Source: Deltaproteobacteria bacterium (lineage in GTDB: Bacteria; Myxococcota_A; UBA796; UBA2385). From it: 64,000 nt of DNA. Every line of letters begins with the position of its first letter. Positions within the stretch are counted from its first letter, which is position 1. Under the pieces are notes generated by a model. It did not search any database and was not told the origin of the DNA. It worked only from the letters and a program-made list of their open reading frames with translations. This document shows, one piece after another, positions 1 through 8,426 of this stretch. The position numbers were made by a program, and so were the translations under genes. Where the stretch lies: positions 62,001 through 126,000 of the forward strand of contig JAGYJW010000010.1 of NCBI GenBank assembly GCA_018401435.1. Direction: 5' to 3'.

Positions 1-1
1 C

Positions 2-391
2 TTCTGGAAGTGCTCGGTCTTCTTGCACGACACCGCCTACTCGGCGGGCTTCAAGCCCGACGTCACCGAGAACAAGCACTACCGGCTGGCCGGCCAGCTC
101 CACTGGTCCAAGGACTACGCCGAGGTCGACGTCAAGAACGCCCGCCCCGGCGACTTCTGGCAGCGCTTTGGTGGCACCCGCTCCGATGAGTCCCACAACG
201 CCATCCTCAGCTCCTATGTGGATGTGACCGAGGCCGGCGATGAGCACGACGCCTGGAACTTCACCATCGTGGGTGCAGAGACGGAACGCGCCGCCGAAAG
301 CGACCAGAACTTCACCATGAAGAAAGGCACCAACGAGGCCACCACAGGCAAGATCGTGCGCTTCTTCCGGCCCAAGCAGCGGCGTGCCTGA
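2..391 (+). CDS. Papain-like (NlpC/P60 or CHAP type) protein, 5' end outside the window
   Basis: The reading frame is open from base 2, so the start lies upstream; 129 residues are visible. The first residues read WKCSVFLHDTAYSAG, resembling the Cys-Ser-x-Phe nucleophile segment of NlpC/P60 and CHAP amidases. About 30 residues later comes ARPGDFW, then SHNAIL, which fits the Pro-Gly-Asp and catalytic His part of the same fold. Such enzymes usually cut peptidoglycan peptides. This is a fold-level guess from motif order only; the missing N-terminus could hold other domains. The stop overlaps the start of the next gene by 8 bases in another frame, suggesting co-transcription. Confidence 0.5.
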   Translation, partial: FWKCSVFLHDTAYSAGFKPDVTENKHYRLAGQLHWSKDYAEVDVKNARPGDFWQRFGGTRSDESHNAILSSYVDVTEAGDEHDAWNFTIVGAETERAAESDQNFTMKKGTNEATTGKIVRFFRPKQRRA

Positions 392-911
392 GCCCCGCCG
401 GGCCCTGTGGGGCCTGTTTGCGTTGGCCCTGTCCCTCTCCTGCGCCCCCAAGGCTCCCGTGATCGCTGAACCCGACGCCATCGTCTCTGCCACCCTGCGC
501 TACGGCGACGAGGCCCGGCAGGACCCCGTGGTGCTCACCTTGCAGCAGCACTGGGCCGGCCACCGCCTCGCCGATGCCGACGCCCAGCGCGACCCGATCA
601 GCACCGCCTTGGACCCCGCGGTGCAGCCCACCCCGGGCCACGAGGTCTTCTTCTACAGCGGCTATGGGCTCAATGCCCACGAAGACCTCGGCAGCGTGCG
701 GCTGATCTACGGCCTGCTCCTGCAGAAGGACCCCAGCGGCCGGCTGTCGGGCTTCTTCTACGAGGACCGCATGGTGGTGCCCACCACCCTGTGGACGGTG
801 GACGGCGGCGTAGACGGCGGGCAGCTCAGCCTGGTGCTGCGCGAGCTGACCGACCCCGGCATTCCGGCCGCCGAAGCCACGCTGACCGGCCTGGTTCGAC
901 CCGCGCTCTAG
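384..911 (+). CDS. Small hypothetical lipoprotein
   Basis: 175 residues from a GTG start that lies inside the end of the preceding gene. The N-terminus is a lipoprotein signal: RR followed by a Leu/Ala-rich stretch ending LSLSC, with Cys20 as the likely lipidated residue. The mature part has no family I recognise. It contains several Gly/Tyr/Phe motifs (FFYSGYGL, SGFFYEDR) and reads like a compact beta-rich domain. The overlap with the upstream papain-like gene implies translational coupling, so the two may act together at the envelope. A hairpin starts right at its stop codon (911-943). Confidence 0.7.
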   Translation: MPEPRRALWGLFALALSLSCAPKAPVIAEPDAIVSATLRYGDEARQDPVVLTLQQHWAGHRLADADAQRDPISTALDPAVQPTPGHEVFFYSGYGLNAHEDLGSVRLIYGLLLQKDPSGRLSGFFYEDRMVVPTTLWTVDGGVDGGQLSLVLRELTDPGIPAAEATLTGLVRPAL

Positions 912-1074
912 TTCAACAATGCGCAAATAGCGCACCGTTGAACCAGCCCAATTCAGGCGGGGGCCCTGCCCCCGCACCGCGCCCAAAGGGCGCTCCCCAC
1001 GACGTCCTCTTGCGGGGCCGCCGGGCGGCCGGCACATGCGCCGGCCGCGTCCAACGAATCGGGACTTCCGATTC
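911..1074. repeat. Cluster of five consecutive stem-loops between genes
   Basis: Five inverted repeats follow each other. (1) 911-924/930-943, 14-bp arms with two mismatches and a 5-base loop. (2) 957-964/968-975, a perfect 8-bp GC stem with a 3-base loop. (3) 979-984/988-993, GCGCCC AAA GGGCGC. (4) 1027-1033/1040-1046, GGCCGGC with a 6-base loop. (5) 1056-1062/1068-1074, GAATCGG with a 5-base loop. The first may end transcription of the upstream pair. The whole resembles the structured extragenic elements of GC-rich bacteria. No open frame here is convincing. Confidence 0.6.
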
Positions 1075-1172
1075 GCTGAACTAGGCCTTGGCCCGGACCC
1101 CTTGCTTCTGGACCGCCTCTTGGAGCGCGGCCCGGCCACCCCTGGAGCTGCCGCGCAGGTTAGCCCCAGGCG

Positions 1173-1430
1173 ATGTCCGAAGAACAGCCCAAGAACCCGC
1201 TCCACGGCCTCACCCTCGAAGCGATCCTCAACCGGCTGGTGGCCGACCGGGGCTGGGCGGATCTGGCCCAGCGCGTACCGATTCGCTGCTTCTCGGACAA
1301 GCCCAGCATCGCGTCCAGCTTGAGATTCCTGCGCCGGACCCCCTGGGCGCGCGACAAGGTGGAGCAGCTCTACCTGTGGCATCTGCGCGAGCTACGGCGC
1401 TCCGGGATCCCGCCTCAGGACGCGCGCTGA
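1173..1430 (+). CDS. DUF2132 (VF530-type) small DNA-binding-like protein
   Basis: 85 residues starting at ATG. The sequence follows the DUF2132/VF530 family closely over its whole length: NPLHGLTLEAIL, GWADLAQRVPIRCF, PSIASSLRFLRRTPWAR and KVEQLYL are the family's signature blocks. The family forms a small helical fold thought to bind DNA; its cellular role is unknown. Family members are usually 70-90 residues, so this copy is full length. It stands alone after the stem-loop cluster and before a lipoprotein gene. The family call is strong and the function is open. Confidence 0.95.
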   Translation: MSEEQPKNPLHGLTLEAILNRLVADRGWADLAQRVPIRCFSDKPSIASSLRFLRRTPWARDKVEQLYLWHLRELRRSGIPPQDAR

Positions 1431-1511
1431 AGCGCTGAATCCAGCGCCTCGGGCAAGCCGTGGGCCTTCAGACAGCCACCGTGGATCCGATCCTGGGTCC
1501 AGGAGGTCATC

Positions 1512-2897
1512 ATGGCCCGCTCCTTGTTTTTCGCCACCGCCGCTCTGGTCGGGGTGGGCTGCTACGCCCCGCGGCCCTCGGACGCCCCCAAGGCTGGACC
1601 GGGGGCGCAGGACAGCGCCGCTCCGGTCGATAGCGCCGACCCGCAGCTCAATGACAGCGCTGACCCGGCGGACGATGTCGAGCATATCGGTGGCGGGGGC
1701 CCCCATGCCGGCGATGGCAGCGTGCCGGCCTTGGACGACGGGCCCTGTGGCCAGCCCATCGATCGGCTGCAGGCCCAGGCCGAAGGCGCCGCCTTCCTCT
1801 ATGCCGAGCGCCCCCAGGGGCCGCGCATCCTGTCCCTCTGCCTGACCCTGGACGCGACCGCCCTGGCGTCCTTGGAGGTCGCACCCCGGGACGATGTCGT
1901 GGCCACCGTGCAATTCGGCGGCCGGGCCTGGGAGGTCGGCCTGCACCTCAAGGGCTCGGCCAACGGCTCCATGCGGCCCATCGCCGAAAAAGCCTCCTTC
2001 AAGATCGACTTCCACGAGTGGTCCAGCGAGGCCCGCTTCTATGGGGTCAAGCGCCTGACCCTGAACAGCATGATCCAGGACCCCACCATGGCCGCCGAAC
2101 ACGCGGCCTGGCAGCTCTATGCGGCGGCGGGGGTGCCGGCGGCGCGGCACGGCTACATCGCGCTGTGGCTCAACGGCGAAGCCTATGGGCTGATGGGCGT
2201 GGTCGAGACCATGGACGAGCAGCAGCTTGCCCGGCTCTTTCCCGGCCGGGATGACGGCAACCTCTACGAAGGCGGCTATGGGGCCGACCTCGTCTCGGGT
2301 CGGGCGGACAACTTCGAGCTGAAGGAGGAGGGCGATCCCGCCAGCCCCGCCGACCTCGAAGCCCTCATCCAGGCCATCGAAGACGCGCCTGCGGACGGTA
2401 TCCTCGACCTGCTGGACGCCCACTTTGACCGGCCGGCCCTGCTGCGCATGTGGGCGGTGGAGATCGCCAGCTCCAATATCGACGCCTATACCAGCCTGGC
2501 CAACAACTACTTCCTCTACCACCCCGCCGAGGGCGAGCCCTGGGTGATGCTGCCCTGGGGGCCCGACCAGTCCTTCTTCAAGGACAAGCCGCGAGAGGTC
2601 GAGGTGGGGGTCTACGACGAACCCTACGGGCGGCTGGCCCGGGACTGCCGAGGGGATCCGGCCTGCTCAGCGGCCCTGGACGCCGCTGTCGTGGAGGTGC
2701 TGGACCTCTGGGATGACATCGACCTGGTCGGCTATGTCGATGATACCACCACCCGCATCGAGGCCGCCTGTCGGGCCGACACCCGCAGCAACTATGGCGA
2801 CTATGGCTGCCGCGACGCCCAGATCGCCATGCGGGCCTGGGTGCGGGCCCGCCCCGACATCGTGCGGGCGGCGCTGCTGGCCGGTCCGACGCCCTGA
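1512..2897 (+). CDS. CotH-family kinase-like lipoprotein
   Basis: 461 residues from ATG, preceded by a strong Shine-Dalgarno AGGAGGT at 1501-1507. Residues 1-17 are a lipoprotein signal ending VGVGC (Cys17). A low-complexity Asp/Ala linker follows, then from about residue 120 a CotH domain: GLHLKGSANGS, SFKIDFHEW, FYGVKRLTLNS, the helical stretch around AAWQLYAAAGVPA, and NLYEGGYG. LPWGPDQSF near residue 345 fits the family's Trp-x-x-Asp metal/ATP motif. CotH proteins are atypical kinases; surface-anchored members are common in myxobacteria, and their substrates are unknown. It precedes the coupled secreted-protein run and may share a promoter with it. Confidence 0.88.
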   Translation: MARSLFFATAALVGVGCYAPRPSDAPKAGPGAQDSAAPVDSADPQLNDSADPADDVEHIGGGGPHAGDGSVPALDDGPCGQPIDRLQAQAEGAAFLYAERPQGPRILSLCLTLDATALASLEVAPRDDVVATVQFGGRAWEVGLHLKGSANGSMRPIAEKASFKIDFHEWSSEARFYGVKRLTLNSMIQDPTMAAEHAAWQLYAAAGVPAARHGYIALWLNGEAYGLMGVVETMDEQQLARLFPGRDDGNLYEGGYGADLVSGRADNFELKEEGDPASPADLEALIQAIEDAPADGILDLLDAHFDRPALLRMWAVEIASSNIDAYTSLANNYFLYHPAEGEPWVMLPWGPDQSFFKDKPREVEVGVYDEPYGRLARDCRGDPACSAALDAAVVEVLDLWDDIDLVGYVDDTTTRIEAACRADTRSNYGDYGCRDAQIAMRAWVRARPDIVRAALLAGPTP

Positions 2898-2946
2898 GCC
2901 TTTGCTCCGCCGAGCGGGGCAGGGGTGGCGGTGGTAGGATCCGGCC

Positions 2947-3825
2947 GTGCTCCTCCTCCTCGCCCTCGCCTGTGCCGATCCCGCCGCCCCGCGCGCCGCT
3001 GCGCCTGACGGGGGCCAAGACAGCGCGGCGCCGGCCCCGCCGCTCAGTGCAGAGACGGTGCAAGCCGGCCTGGTGGACAGCCTCGCGGTGCTCACGGGCA
3101 GCGCGCCCCTGCGCATGCACGACACCTATTACGGGTCCGTGCTGCGGGGGGGCGACCCAAGCTGCCCCTGGCGCAGCAACGCCTATGCCGGGCAGGACTA
3201 TTGGGAGGATGACTGCGACGCGGGCGATGGCAGCCGCTGGTTTGGTTGGGCCCTGTCGTCGCGGGCCCGCGATGTGCGGGTCTTCTCCGAGCAGCGCATC
3301 TACCGCGATGTGGGCTGGTATTATGGCAACGCCCGGGTGTTGACCCCCGCCGGCTGGGTCTTCGAAGGCTGGGGTAGCGCTGAATTGCGGTCCTGGGAGG
3401 CAGAAGATGGCCAAAGCAGCGGCTTTTATGCCGCCATGGCCGGCACCTTCACCTGGACGGGCGAGAACCCCGGCTGGCTGGGCGATCTGCACAATCACGG
3501 CTGGGCTTTGGATGGCTACCTGGACGCCGCGGGCCGGGTGCTGACCGCCCAGGGCGGCCTGTCGATGCTGAATGGCGAGATCGACGCCTTCGCCTTTGAC
3601 GGGCTGCGCTTTGACGAGCCCGCCACCGGCTGTCTGGCCGAGCCCGCGGGCACCGTGCGCCTGCACCATGGCGACCTGCAGCGCTGGTATGGCGTGCACT
3701 TCGACCCCACGGTCTCTTGCGACGGCTGCGGGGAGATCACGCTTCAGGGCGAGGTGATCGGCCAGGCGTGCATGGATTGGTCCTTCTTTGTGGACTGGGC
3801 GGTGCAGCCCTGGGAGGCCCGGTGA
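2947..3825 (+). CDS. Hypothetical secreted lipoprotein
   Basis: 292 residues from GTG. A very short lipoprotein signal (MLLLLALAC, Cys9) is followed by an Ala/Pro/Asp linker. The mature domain is Trp- and Tyr-rich with paired Cys (SCPW with DDCD; CDGCG near the end), suggesting a disulfide-stabilised beta domain. No family is recognised. The stop overlaps the next start as GTGA, so it is translationally coupled to the CxxCH lipoprotein and, through it, to the DUF1501 and radical SAM genes. The start is chosen because an upstream start would destroy the lipobox spacing. Confidence 0.75.
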   Translation: MLLLLALACADPAAPRAAAPDGGQDSAAPAPPLSAETVQAGLVDSLAVLTGSAPLRMHDTYYGSVLRGGDPSCPWRSNAYAGQDYWEDDCDAGDGSRWFGWALSSRARDVRVFSEQRIYRDVGWYYGNARVLTPAGWVFEGWGSAELRSWEAEDGQSSGFYAAMAGTFTWTGENPGWLGDLHNHGWALDGYLDAAGRVLTAQGGLSMLNGEIDAFAFDGLRFDEPATGCLAEPAGTVRLHHGDLQRWYGVHFDPTVSCDGCGEITLQGEVIGQACMDWSFFVDWAVQPWEAR

Positions 3826-5396
3826 TCCGCGCCTTGCTGCTGCTTTGGGCGCTGCCGCTGGGCTGTGCGCCGCCAGATGATCCCGCGCCCCTGGCCGATC
3901 CTGCGCCGCTGCTCACCCGGGCCAGCCTGGACTTGCGGGGGCGGAGGCCCAGCCCTGCCGAGCTGGCCGAGGCCCGGGCCCACCCAGGCGGCGTGGACGC
4001 AACCCTCAGCACCTGGCTCAACGGCCCCGAGCTGGGACCGCGCATCCAAGCGATGTGGGGCCCCATCTGGCTCACCCAGGCCGATGAATACCTGGTGAGC
4101 GCCCGGGCCTTTGGCGAGGAGGACGAGGCGGCCTTCTACCGCAGCATGGGCGAGCAGCCCCTGCGCGTGCTGGCCCATGTGGCCACAGAGGACATGCCCT
4201 GGTCCGAGATCGTGACGGCAGACTGGACCCTGGCCGATGCGCTGCTGGAGCGGGTGCTCCCCGTGGAGCGCCTCAGCGACGAGCCGGGCTGGCAGCTGGC
4301 GCGCTACACCGATCACCGGCCTCCCCTGGGCGCTTTCGGCAGTCCGGGCATCTATCTGCGCTATACCAGCACCGAATTCAACGCCCAGCGCGGGCGGGCC
4401 AACGCCATGACCCGCATCCTGCTCTGCGACGACTACCTCGCCCGGCCCATCGCGCTGGATCGCGGCACCGACCTCCTCGATCAGGAGGCCGCCATCGACG
4501 CCATTCGCACCGACCCCGGCTGCGTGGCCTGCCACAGCACCCTGGACCCCATCTCGGGCAATCTATGGGGCTTTCACCAGATGTTGGACGCGGCCCCGCG
4601 CGAGTATGCGTGGTACCACCCCGAGCGCGAGAGCTTCTGGGAGATCTGGAGCGGCGTGCCCCCCGGCTTTGAGGGCCAACCCACCGAAGGCGCCCATGAG
4701 TTGGGTCCGCTGCTGGTGGCCAATCCGGGCTTTGACGCCTGCGCCGTCCAGCAGGCCCGGACCGTGATGCTGCAGGATGAGGAGCTGGCCCTGGATCCCG
4801 ACGGCCTGGCCGCAACCCGCGAGGTCTACGATCTGGGCGGCGGGCGCATGAAGGCCGCCCTGGCCGGGCTTCTCTGGGACCCTTCCTGGCGGGGGGTCGG
4901 CTTGGAGAGCGCGGGCAAGGCCGGCCGCAAGCTGATCAGCGCCGATCTGTTGGAGTCCAGCCTGAGCGCCCTGGTGGGGGTGCAGCTTCGTTTGGAGGGC
5001 TGGGGCTTGACCGACAACGACCGCCTGGGCCTGCGCACCCTGGCCGGCGGGGTGGATGGGCGCTTCCAGACGGCGGTGACCACCCAACCCACGCCCACCC
5101 TGGTGCTGGTGCAGGCCCGCCTGGCCGAGATCGTGGCAGGGCTGGCCACGGGCCCGGATTCCATGGGGTCGCTCTTTGAGGATGGGGATCTGGACGCCGA
5201 TCTCAGCGAGGCCGCCTGGAAGGCCCGCCACGCCGACCTCAGCCGAAGCGTGCTCAGCCGCGATCCCCACGCCGACGAGATCACCGCCGACCGCGCCCTC
5301 TATGATGCCGCCCGCCAGGCGGGGGCCAGCCCCGCGGAAGCCTGGCAGGTCCTGCTCACCGCGATGCTTCGCGATCCGGCGGTCCTATGGGATTGA
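3822..5396 (+). CDS. DUF1549/DUF1588-like lipoprotein with a CxxCH motif
   Basis: 524 residues from the GTG at 3822, which overlaps the previous stop; the frame is open further upstream but the lipobox LPLGC (Cys15) fixes this start. The N-terminal block (SLDLRGRRPSPAEL, then a stretch ending in GPIWLTQADEYL) resembles DUF1549. The middle has RILLCDDYLARPI and CVACHSTLDPISGNLWGF, a CxxCH site followed by the Asp-Pro-Ile-Gly-like turn of DUF1588 proteins. In planctomycetes and myxobacteria such proteins are encoded next to DUF1501 proteins, as here. Whether the CxxCH binds covalent heme is unproven. It ends by overlapping the DUF1501 start (TGATG). Confidence 0.8.
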   Translation: MIRALLLLWALPLGCAPPDDPAPLADPAPLLTRASLDLRGRRPSPAELAEARAHPGGVDATLSTWLNGPELGPRIQAMWGPIWLTQADEYLVSARAFGEEDEAAFYRSMGEQPLRVLAHVATEDMPWSEIVTADWTLADALLERVLPVERLSDEPGWQLARYTDHRPPLGAFGSPGIYLRYTSTEFNAQRGRANAMTRILLCDDYLARPIALDRGTDLLDQEAAIDAIRTDPGCVACHSTLDPISGNLWGFHQMLDAAPREYAWYHPERESFWEIWSGVPPGFEGQPTEGAHELGPLLVANPGFDACAVQQARTVMLQDEELALDPDGLAATREVYDLGGGRMKAALAGLLWDPSWRGVGLESAGKAGRKLISADLLESSLSALVGVQLRLEGWGLTDNDRLGLRTLAGGVDGRFQTAVTTQPTPTLVLVQARLAEIVAGLATGPDSMGSLFEDGDLDADLSEAAWKARHADLSRSVLSRDPHADEITADRALYDAARQAGASPAEAWQVLLTAMLRDPAVLWD

Positions 5397-6662
5397 TGCA
5401 ACTCAACCGCCGCCAGCTGCTGCTCTCTGCCCTCGCCGCGCCGGTGGCCCTGCCGGGCCTGGGCGCCTTGTTGGGGCCGGGGCCGGCCTGGGCGGCCGCC
5501 GGAGATCTGCGCTTTCTCTACGTCCTGGCGCCGGGGGGCTGGGACACCACCCGCGCCTTCACCCCGCAGTTCGGCAATGATCTCGTCGATATGGAGCCCG
5601 AGGCCCAGGCGGCCGAGGTGGGCGGGCTGCCCTTTGTGGACCACCCCCTGCGGCCCTCGGTGCGGGCCTTCTTTGAGGCCCGGGCCGCCCAGACCCTGCT
5701 GATCAACGGCATCCTGGTGCCCTCGGTGGCCCACCGCTCCTGCATGCGCCTGCTGCTCACGGGCTCACCCGCCGATGGCCTGGCGGACTGGCCCGCCCGC
5801 ATCGCGGCGGCGTCGGGGGATTGGACCATCCCCCACCTTGTATTGGATGGGCCCGCATTCCCCGGCCCCCACGGCGGCAGCGTCGTGCGCACGGGCTCGG
5901 GCGGACAGCTGGCGGGGCTGGTGGATGGCAGCCTGGTGGAGCAGGTGCAGCCCTCCGCCGCGCGCCTGTCGCCCGAGTGCTGGCGCTGGTGGACGCCCGG
6001 GCGCGGGAGCGCAGCGCGGCGGCCCTCTCGGCGGCAAAGACCACCCGGGATCGTGCCTGGCCGGCGCCCACGCCGAGGCCTTGGACCGCGCCCTGGCCCT
6101 GGTGGCCGAGGCCCCCGAGCTGCCCTGGGACACCGGCGGGACCTTTGCCGGCCAGGCCGCCCTGGCGGTGGCGGCCCTGGGCCACGGCCTCTGCCGCTCC
6201 TGCAGCCTGACTTATGCCGACGAGCGCCAGTGGGATAGCCACTACCTCAACAATGAACGCCAGCAGCCGCTTTTCGAGGGGCTGTTCGCGGGCTTGAGCG
6301 CCTTGATGGACCAGCTGGACACCACCTTGGACCCGGCCGGGGCCCCCCTCAGCCAGAGCACCGTGGTGGTGGTGCTCTCCGAGATGGGGCGCACGCCGCT
6401 GCTCAACGCCTCCAAGGGCAAGGACCATTGGCCCTACACCTCGGCGATGCTGGTGGGGCCGGGCATCACGGGGGGGCGGGTCGTGGGGGCCCTGGACCGG
6501 GGCTCGGCGGGAGAGCATGTGGACCTCTCGTCGGGCGAGCTGGACCCCGGCGGCGAAGAGCTGACCGGAGCGCACCTGGGCGCGACCCTGGTGGCCCTGT
6601 CGGGGGGAGATCCTGCAGAGTCGGTCCCCGACGCCCCCGCCTTGGTGGGGGTCCTGGCCTGA
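5396..6662 (+). CDS. DUF1501 (sulfatase-like fold) Tat-exported protein, with two apparent frameshifts
   Basis: ATG at 5396 overlaps the previous stop. A twin-arginine signal (NRRQLLLSALAA) leads to the DUF1501 start, FLYVLAPGGWDTTRAF. Coding then leaves this frame near 5972-5975, continues in the next frame (ARVLALVDARARERS) and shifts again near 6056-6058 (AEALDRALALVAEAP), after which it reads normally to 6662 (SEMGRTPLLN, GKDHWPYTSAMLVG). Both shifts equal one missing base, in runs of C. Domain order and conservation are intact on both sides, so sequencing error is as likely as real decay. The C-terminal blocks are the usual DUF1501 metal-site region. The function of the family is unknown. 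Confidence 0.8.
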
Positions 6663-7747
6663 TGGTGCAGCCTCTCGACGAGATCCGCAGCCAGCTGCGC
6701 AATGCCGCGCGTTTCAGCGCTCTGTGGAACCCCAGCCAGCTCCTGGCCGCCGCCCAGGTCCCCTTGCGCCGCAGCCTGTCGCGGCAGGGCACCGCGGGGC
6801 GCCCCGTCGCCATCGCCCAGTACCTCACCTATGCCTGCCCCGAGAAATGCAGCTTCTGCAATGTGACCCACGCCGTCGAAGACTGGCAGAAGGCCCTGTC
6901 CCGAGACGACCAGGCCCGGCTGGTGGACAAGCTGGTGCCCTGGGCGGGCACCTGGGCCATCGGTGGCGGCGAACCCCTGGCCTACAAGGGGCTGATCGAC
7001 CATGTGGGGCGGATCCGCTCTCGGGGCGGGCGGGTTTTTGTCGTAACGTCAGCGGGCAGCCTGGACGCCGAAAAGGCCCGCGGGCTGGTGCAGGCCCAGG
7101 TGCTCACCGTCAGCTTGCTGGGCGATGCGGCCACCCACGACGCCGCCATGGGCCGGCCAGGCGCCTGGGACCGGGCCACCGCTGGGGTGCAGCACCTGCT
7201 CACTGCCCGCAACCCCCGCAAGACCACCGTCACCTTGAACTGCGTGGTGGACCTGCAGAATGCGCACGCCATCCGCCAGGTGGCCGAGACCGGGCGCAGA
7301 CTGGGCGTAGACACGGTGCGCTTCACCTGGCTGAGCTTTCTGACGCCGGCCGAACGCGCCACCGAGCCCCATGACGTGACGGCTTATACCGTCGAAAAGG
7401 AGCGTCTGGACGCCTTTGACGCACAGGCACTAATGGCCGAGGCCGCCGCGGTGGAACGCGACTTTGCGGGTCTTGTGCAGTTTCAGCCCCGCCTGGACGC
7501 GACCGAACGCCAGGGCTGGTTTCTGGAGGGTGGCGGGGTGCGCCGGGGCTGCTTGTCTTTGTGGCACACGGTCTTTCTGCGGCCGGACGCCAGCATCGTG
7601 CCCTGCGGCCACCTCTTCAGCGAGCCCGCCGGCAACGCCTTGCGCGATGATCCCCGGCAGGTCTGGAACGCCCCCCTCCTGCGGCAGACCCGCCTGGCCC
7701 AGCGGGCCGATCCCTTCGTGATCTGCAGACGCTGCTGCAAGGTCTGA
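6662..7747 (+). CDS. Radical SAM protein with C-terminal SPASM-like cysteine cluster
   Basis: 361 residues from the ATG at 6662, overlapping the DUF1501 stop as TGATG. The radical SAM motif is CPEKCSFC (Cys59, Cys63, Cys66), which binds the SAM-cleaving 4Fe-4S cluster. A glycine-rich SAM-binding segment follows (WAIGGGEPLAYK). The last 60 residues hold RRGC, PCGH and CRRCCKV, a cysteine arrangement like an auxiliary-cluster SPASM or twitch domain. Such enzymes often modify peptides or cofactors. Coupling to three exported proteins suggests it may mature one of them or make something they use; this is inference. The frame is open upstream, but no start there fits. Confidence 0.88.
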   Translation: MVQPLDEIRSQLRNAARFSALWNPSQLLAAAQVPLRRSLSRQGTAGRPVAIAQYLTYACPEKCSFCNVTHAVEDWQKALSRDDQARLVDKLVPWAGTWAIGGGEPLAYKGLIDHVGRIRSRGGRVFVVTSAGSLDAEKARGLVQAQVLTVSLLGDAATHDAAMGRPGAWDRATAGVQHLLTARNPRKTTVTLNCVVDLQNAHAIRQVAETGRRLGVDTVRFTWLSFLTPAERATEPHDVTAYTVEKERLDAFDAQALMAEAAAVERDFAGLVQFQPRLDATERQGWFLEGGGVRRGCLSLWHTVFLRPDASIVPCGHLFSEPAGNALRDDPRQVWNAPLLRQTRLAQRADPFVICRRCCKV

Positions 7748-7817
7748 ATGGGTCAACTGTCGGCGCGTCCCTTGCCGGTCCCCGATCGGCGCGCGATGGT
7801 GGGGATCTGGAGGAGAC

Positions 7818-8415
7818 ATGAACAAGGGAATTCTGCTGATCCTGACCGCCCTGTTGGGCTGTACCGACAAGGCCGAGAGCGACGACACCGGCGGCGCCGA
7901 GGACGACACCGGCCTCTATGAGGGACGGCACCGATGGCACCGACGGCACCGACGGCACCGACGGCACCGACGGGGGCGGCACCAGCGTGACCCCGGCCGA
8001 AGGCGAATGGTCGATCACCGATGGCGAGCTGATCTCCAACAGCTGCGGCGCCGATGTCGATGTCGACGCCTCCGCGCTGTCCGCCAACCTGACCCTGACG
8101 GGCGGGAGCAGCTTCGAGTTGGTCTTCGACTCGGGGTCGGGCCTGGATCCGGCTCCTTGCACCTTCGATGGCGGATCCGGCGAATTCCGCTGCGATGGCC
8201 AGGACATGGTCAACGACTTCACCGAATACGACATCGACGCGGTGCTCACCATCGAGGTCCGCTTCTCGGGCGTCTTGGACAGCGACACCGCCGGCAGCTT
8301 CGTCCTGGGGGCGGACTACGATTGTGTCGGGTCGGAATGCGCGGGCATCCTGGGCGAGGAATTCTCCCTGCCTTGCAGCATCGAAGGCGGCTACACCCTG
8401 ACCTTCGAGGGCTGA
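7818..8415 (+). CDS. Hypothetical lipoprotein with DGT repeat, apparent frameshift
   Basis: ATG at 7818 follows a good ribosome site (GGAGGAG, 7808-7814). The N-terminus is a lipoprotein signal (MNKGILLILTALLGC, Cys15) and a Ser/Asp/Thr linker. After LYE the frame must move by one base at the GGG run 7922-7924, to continue as DGT repeats and then a beta-rich domain (GEWSITDGEL, SFELVFDSGSG) with six Cys that probably form disulfides. Removing one G gives an unbroken protein of about 198 residues. The shift lies directly before a 9-bp tandem repeat, so it could be a sequencing slip or phase variation. No family is recognised. Confidence 0.65.
7924..7968 (+). repeat. 9-bp tandem repeat encoding Asp-Gly-Thr
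   Basis: Five units of GACGGCACC lie head to tail; the second reads GATGGCACC, a synonymous change. They encode a flexible DGT linker between the lipid anchor and the folded domain of the surrounding lipoprotein. A one-base frame conflict sits at the left edge of the repeat. Confidence 0.9.
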
Positions 8416-8426
8416 AGCCCCGCCGC

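Noticed and set aside
7924..7968. CRISPR-like repeats
   Set aside because: The units are 9 bp with no spacers and lie inside a coding linker.
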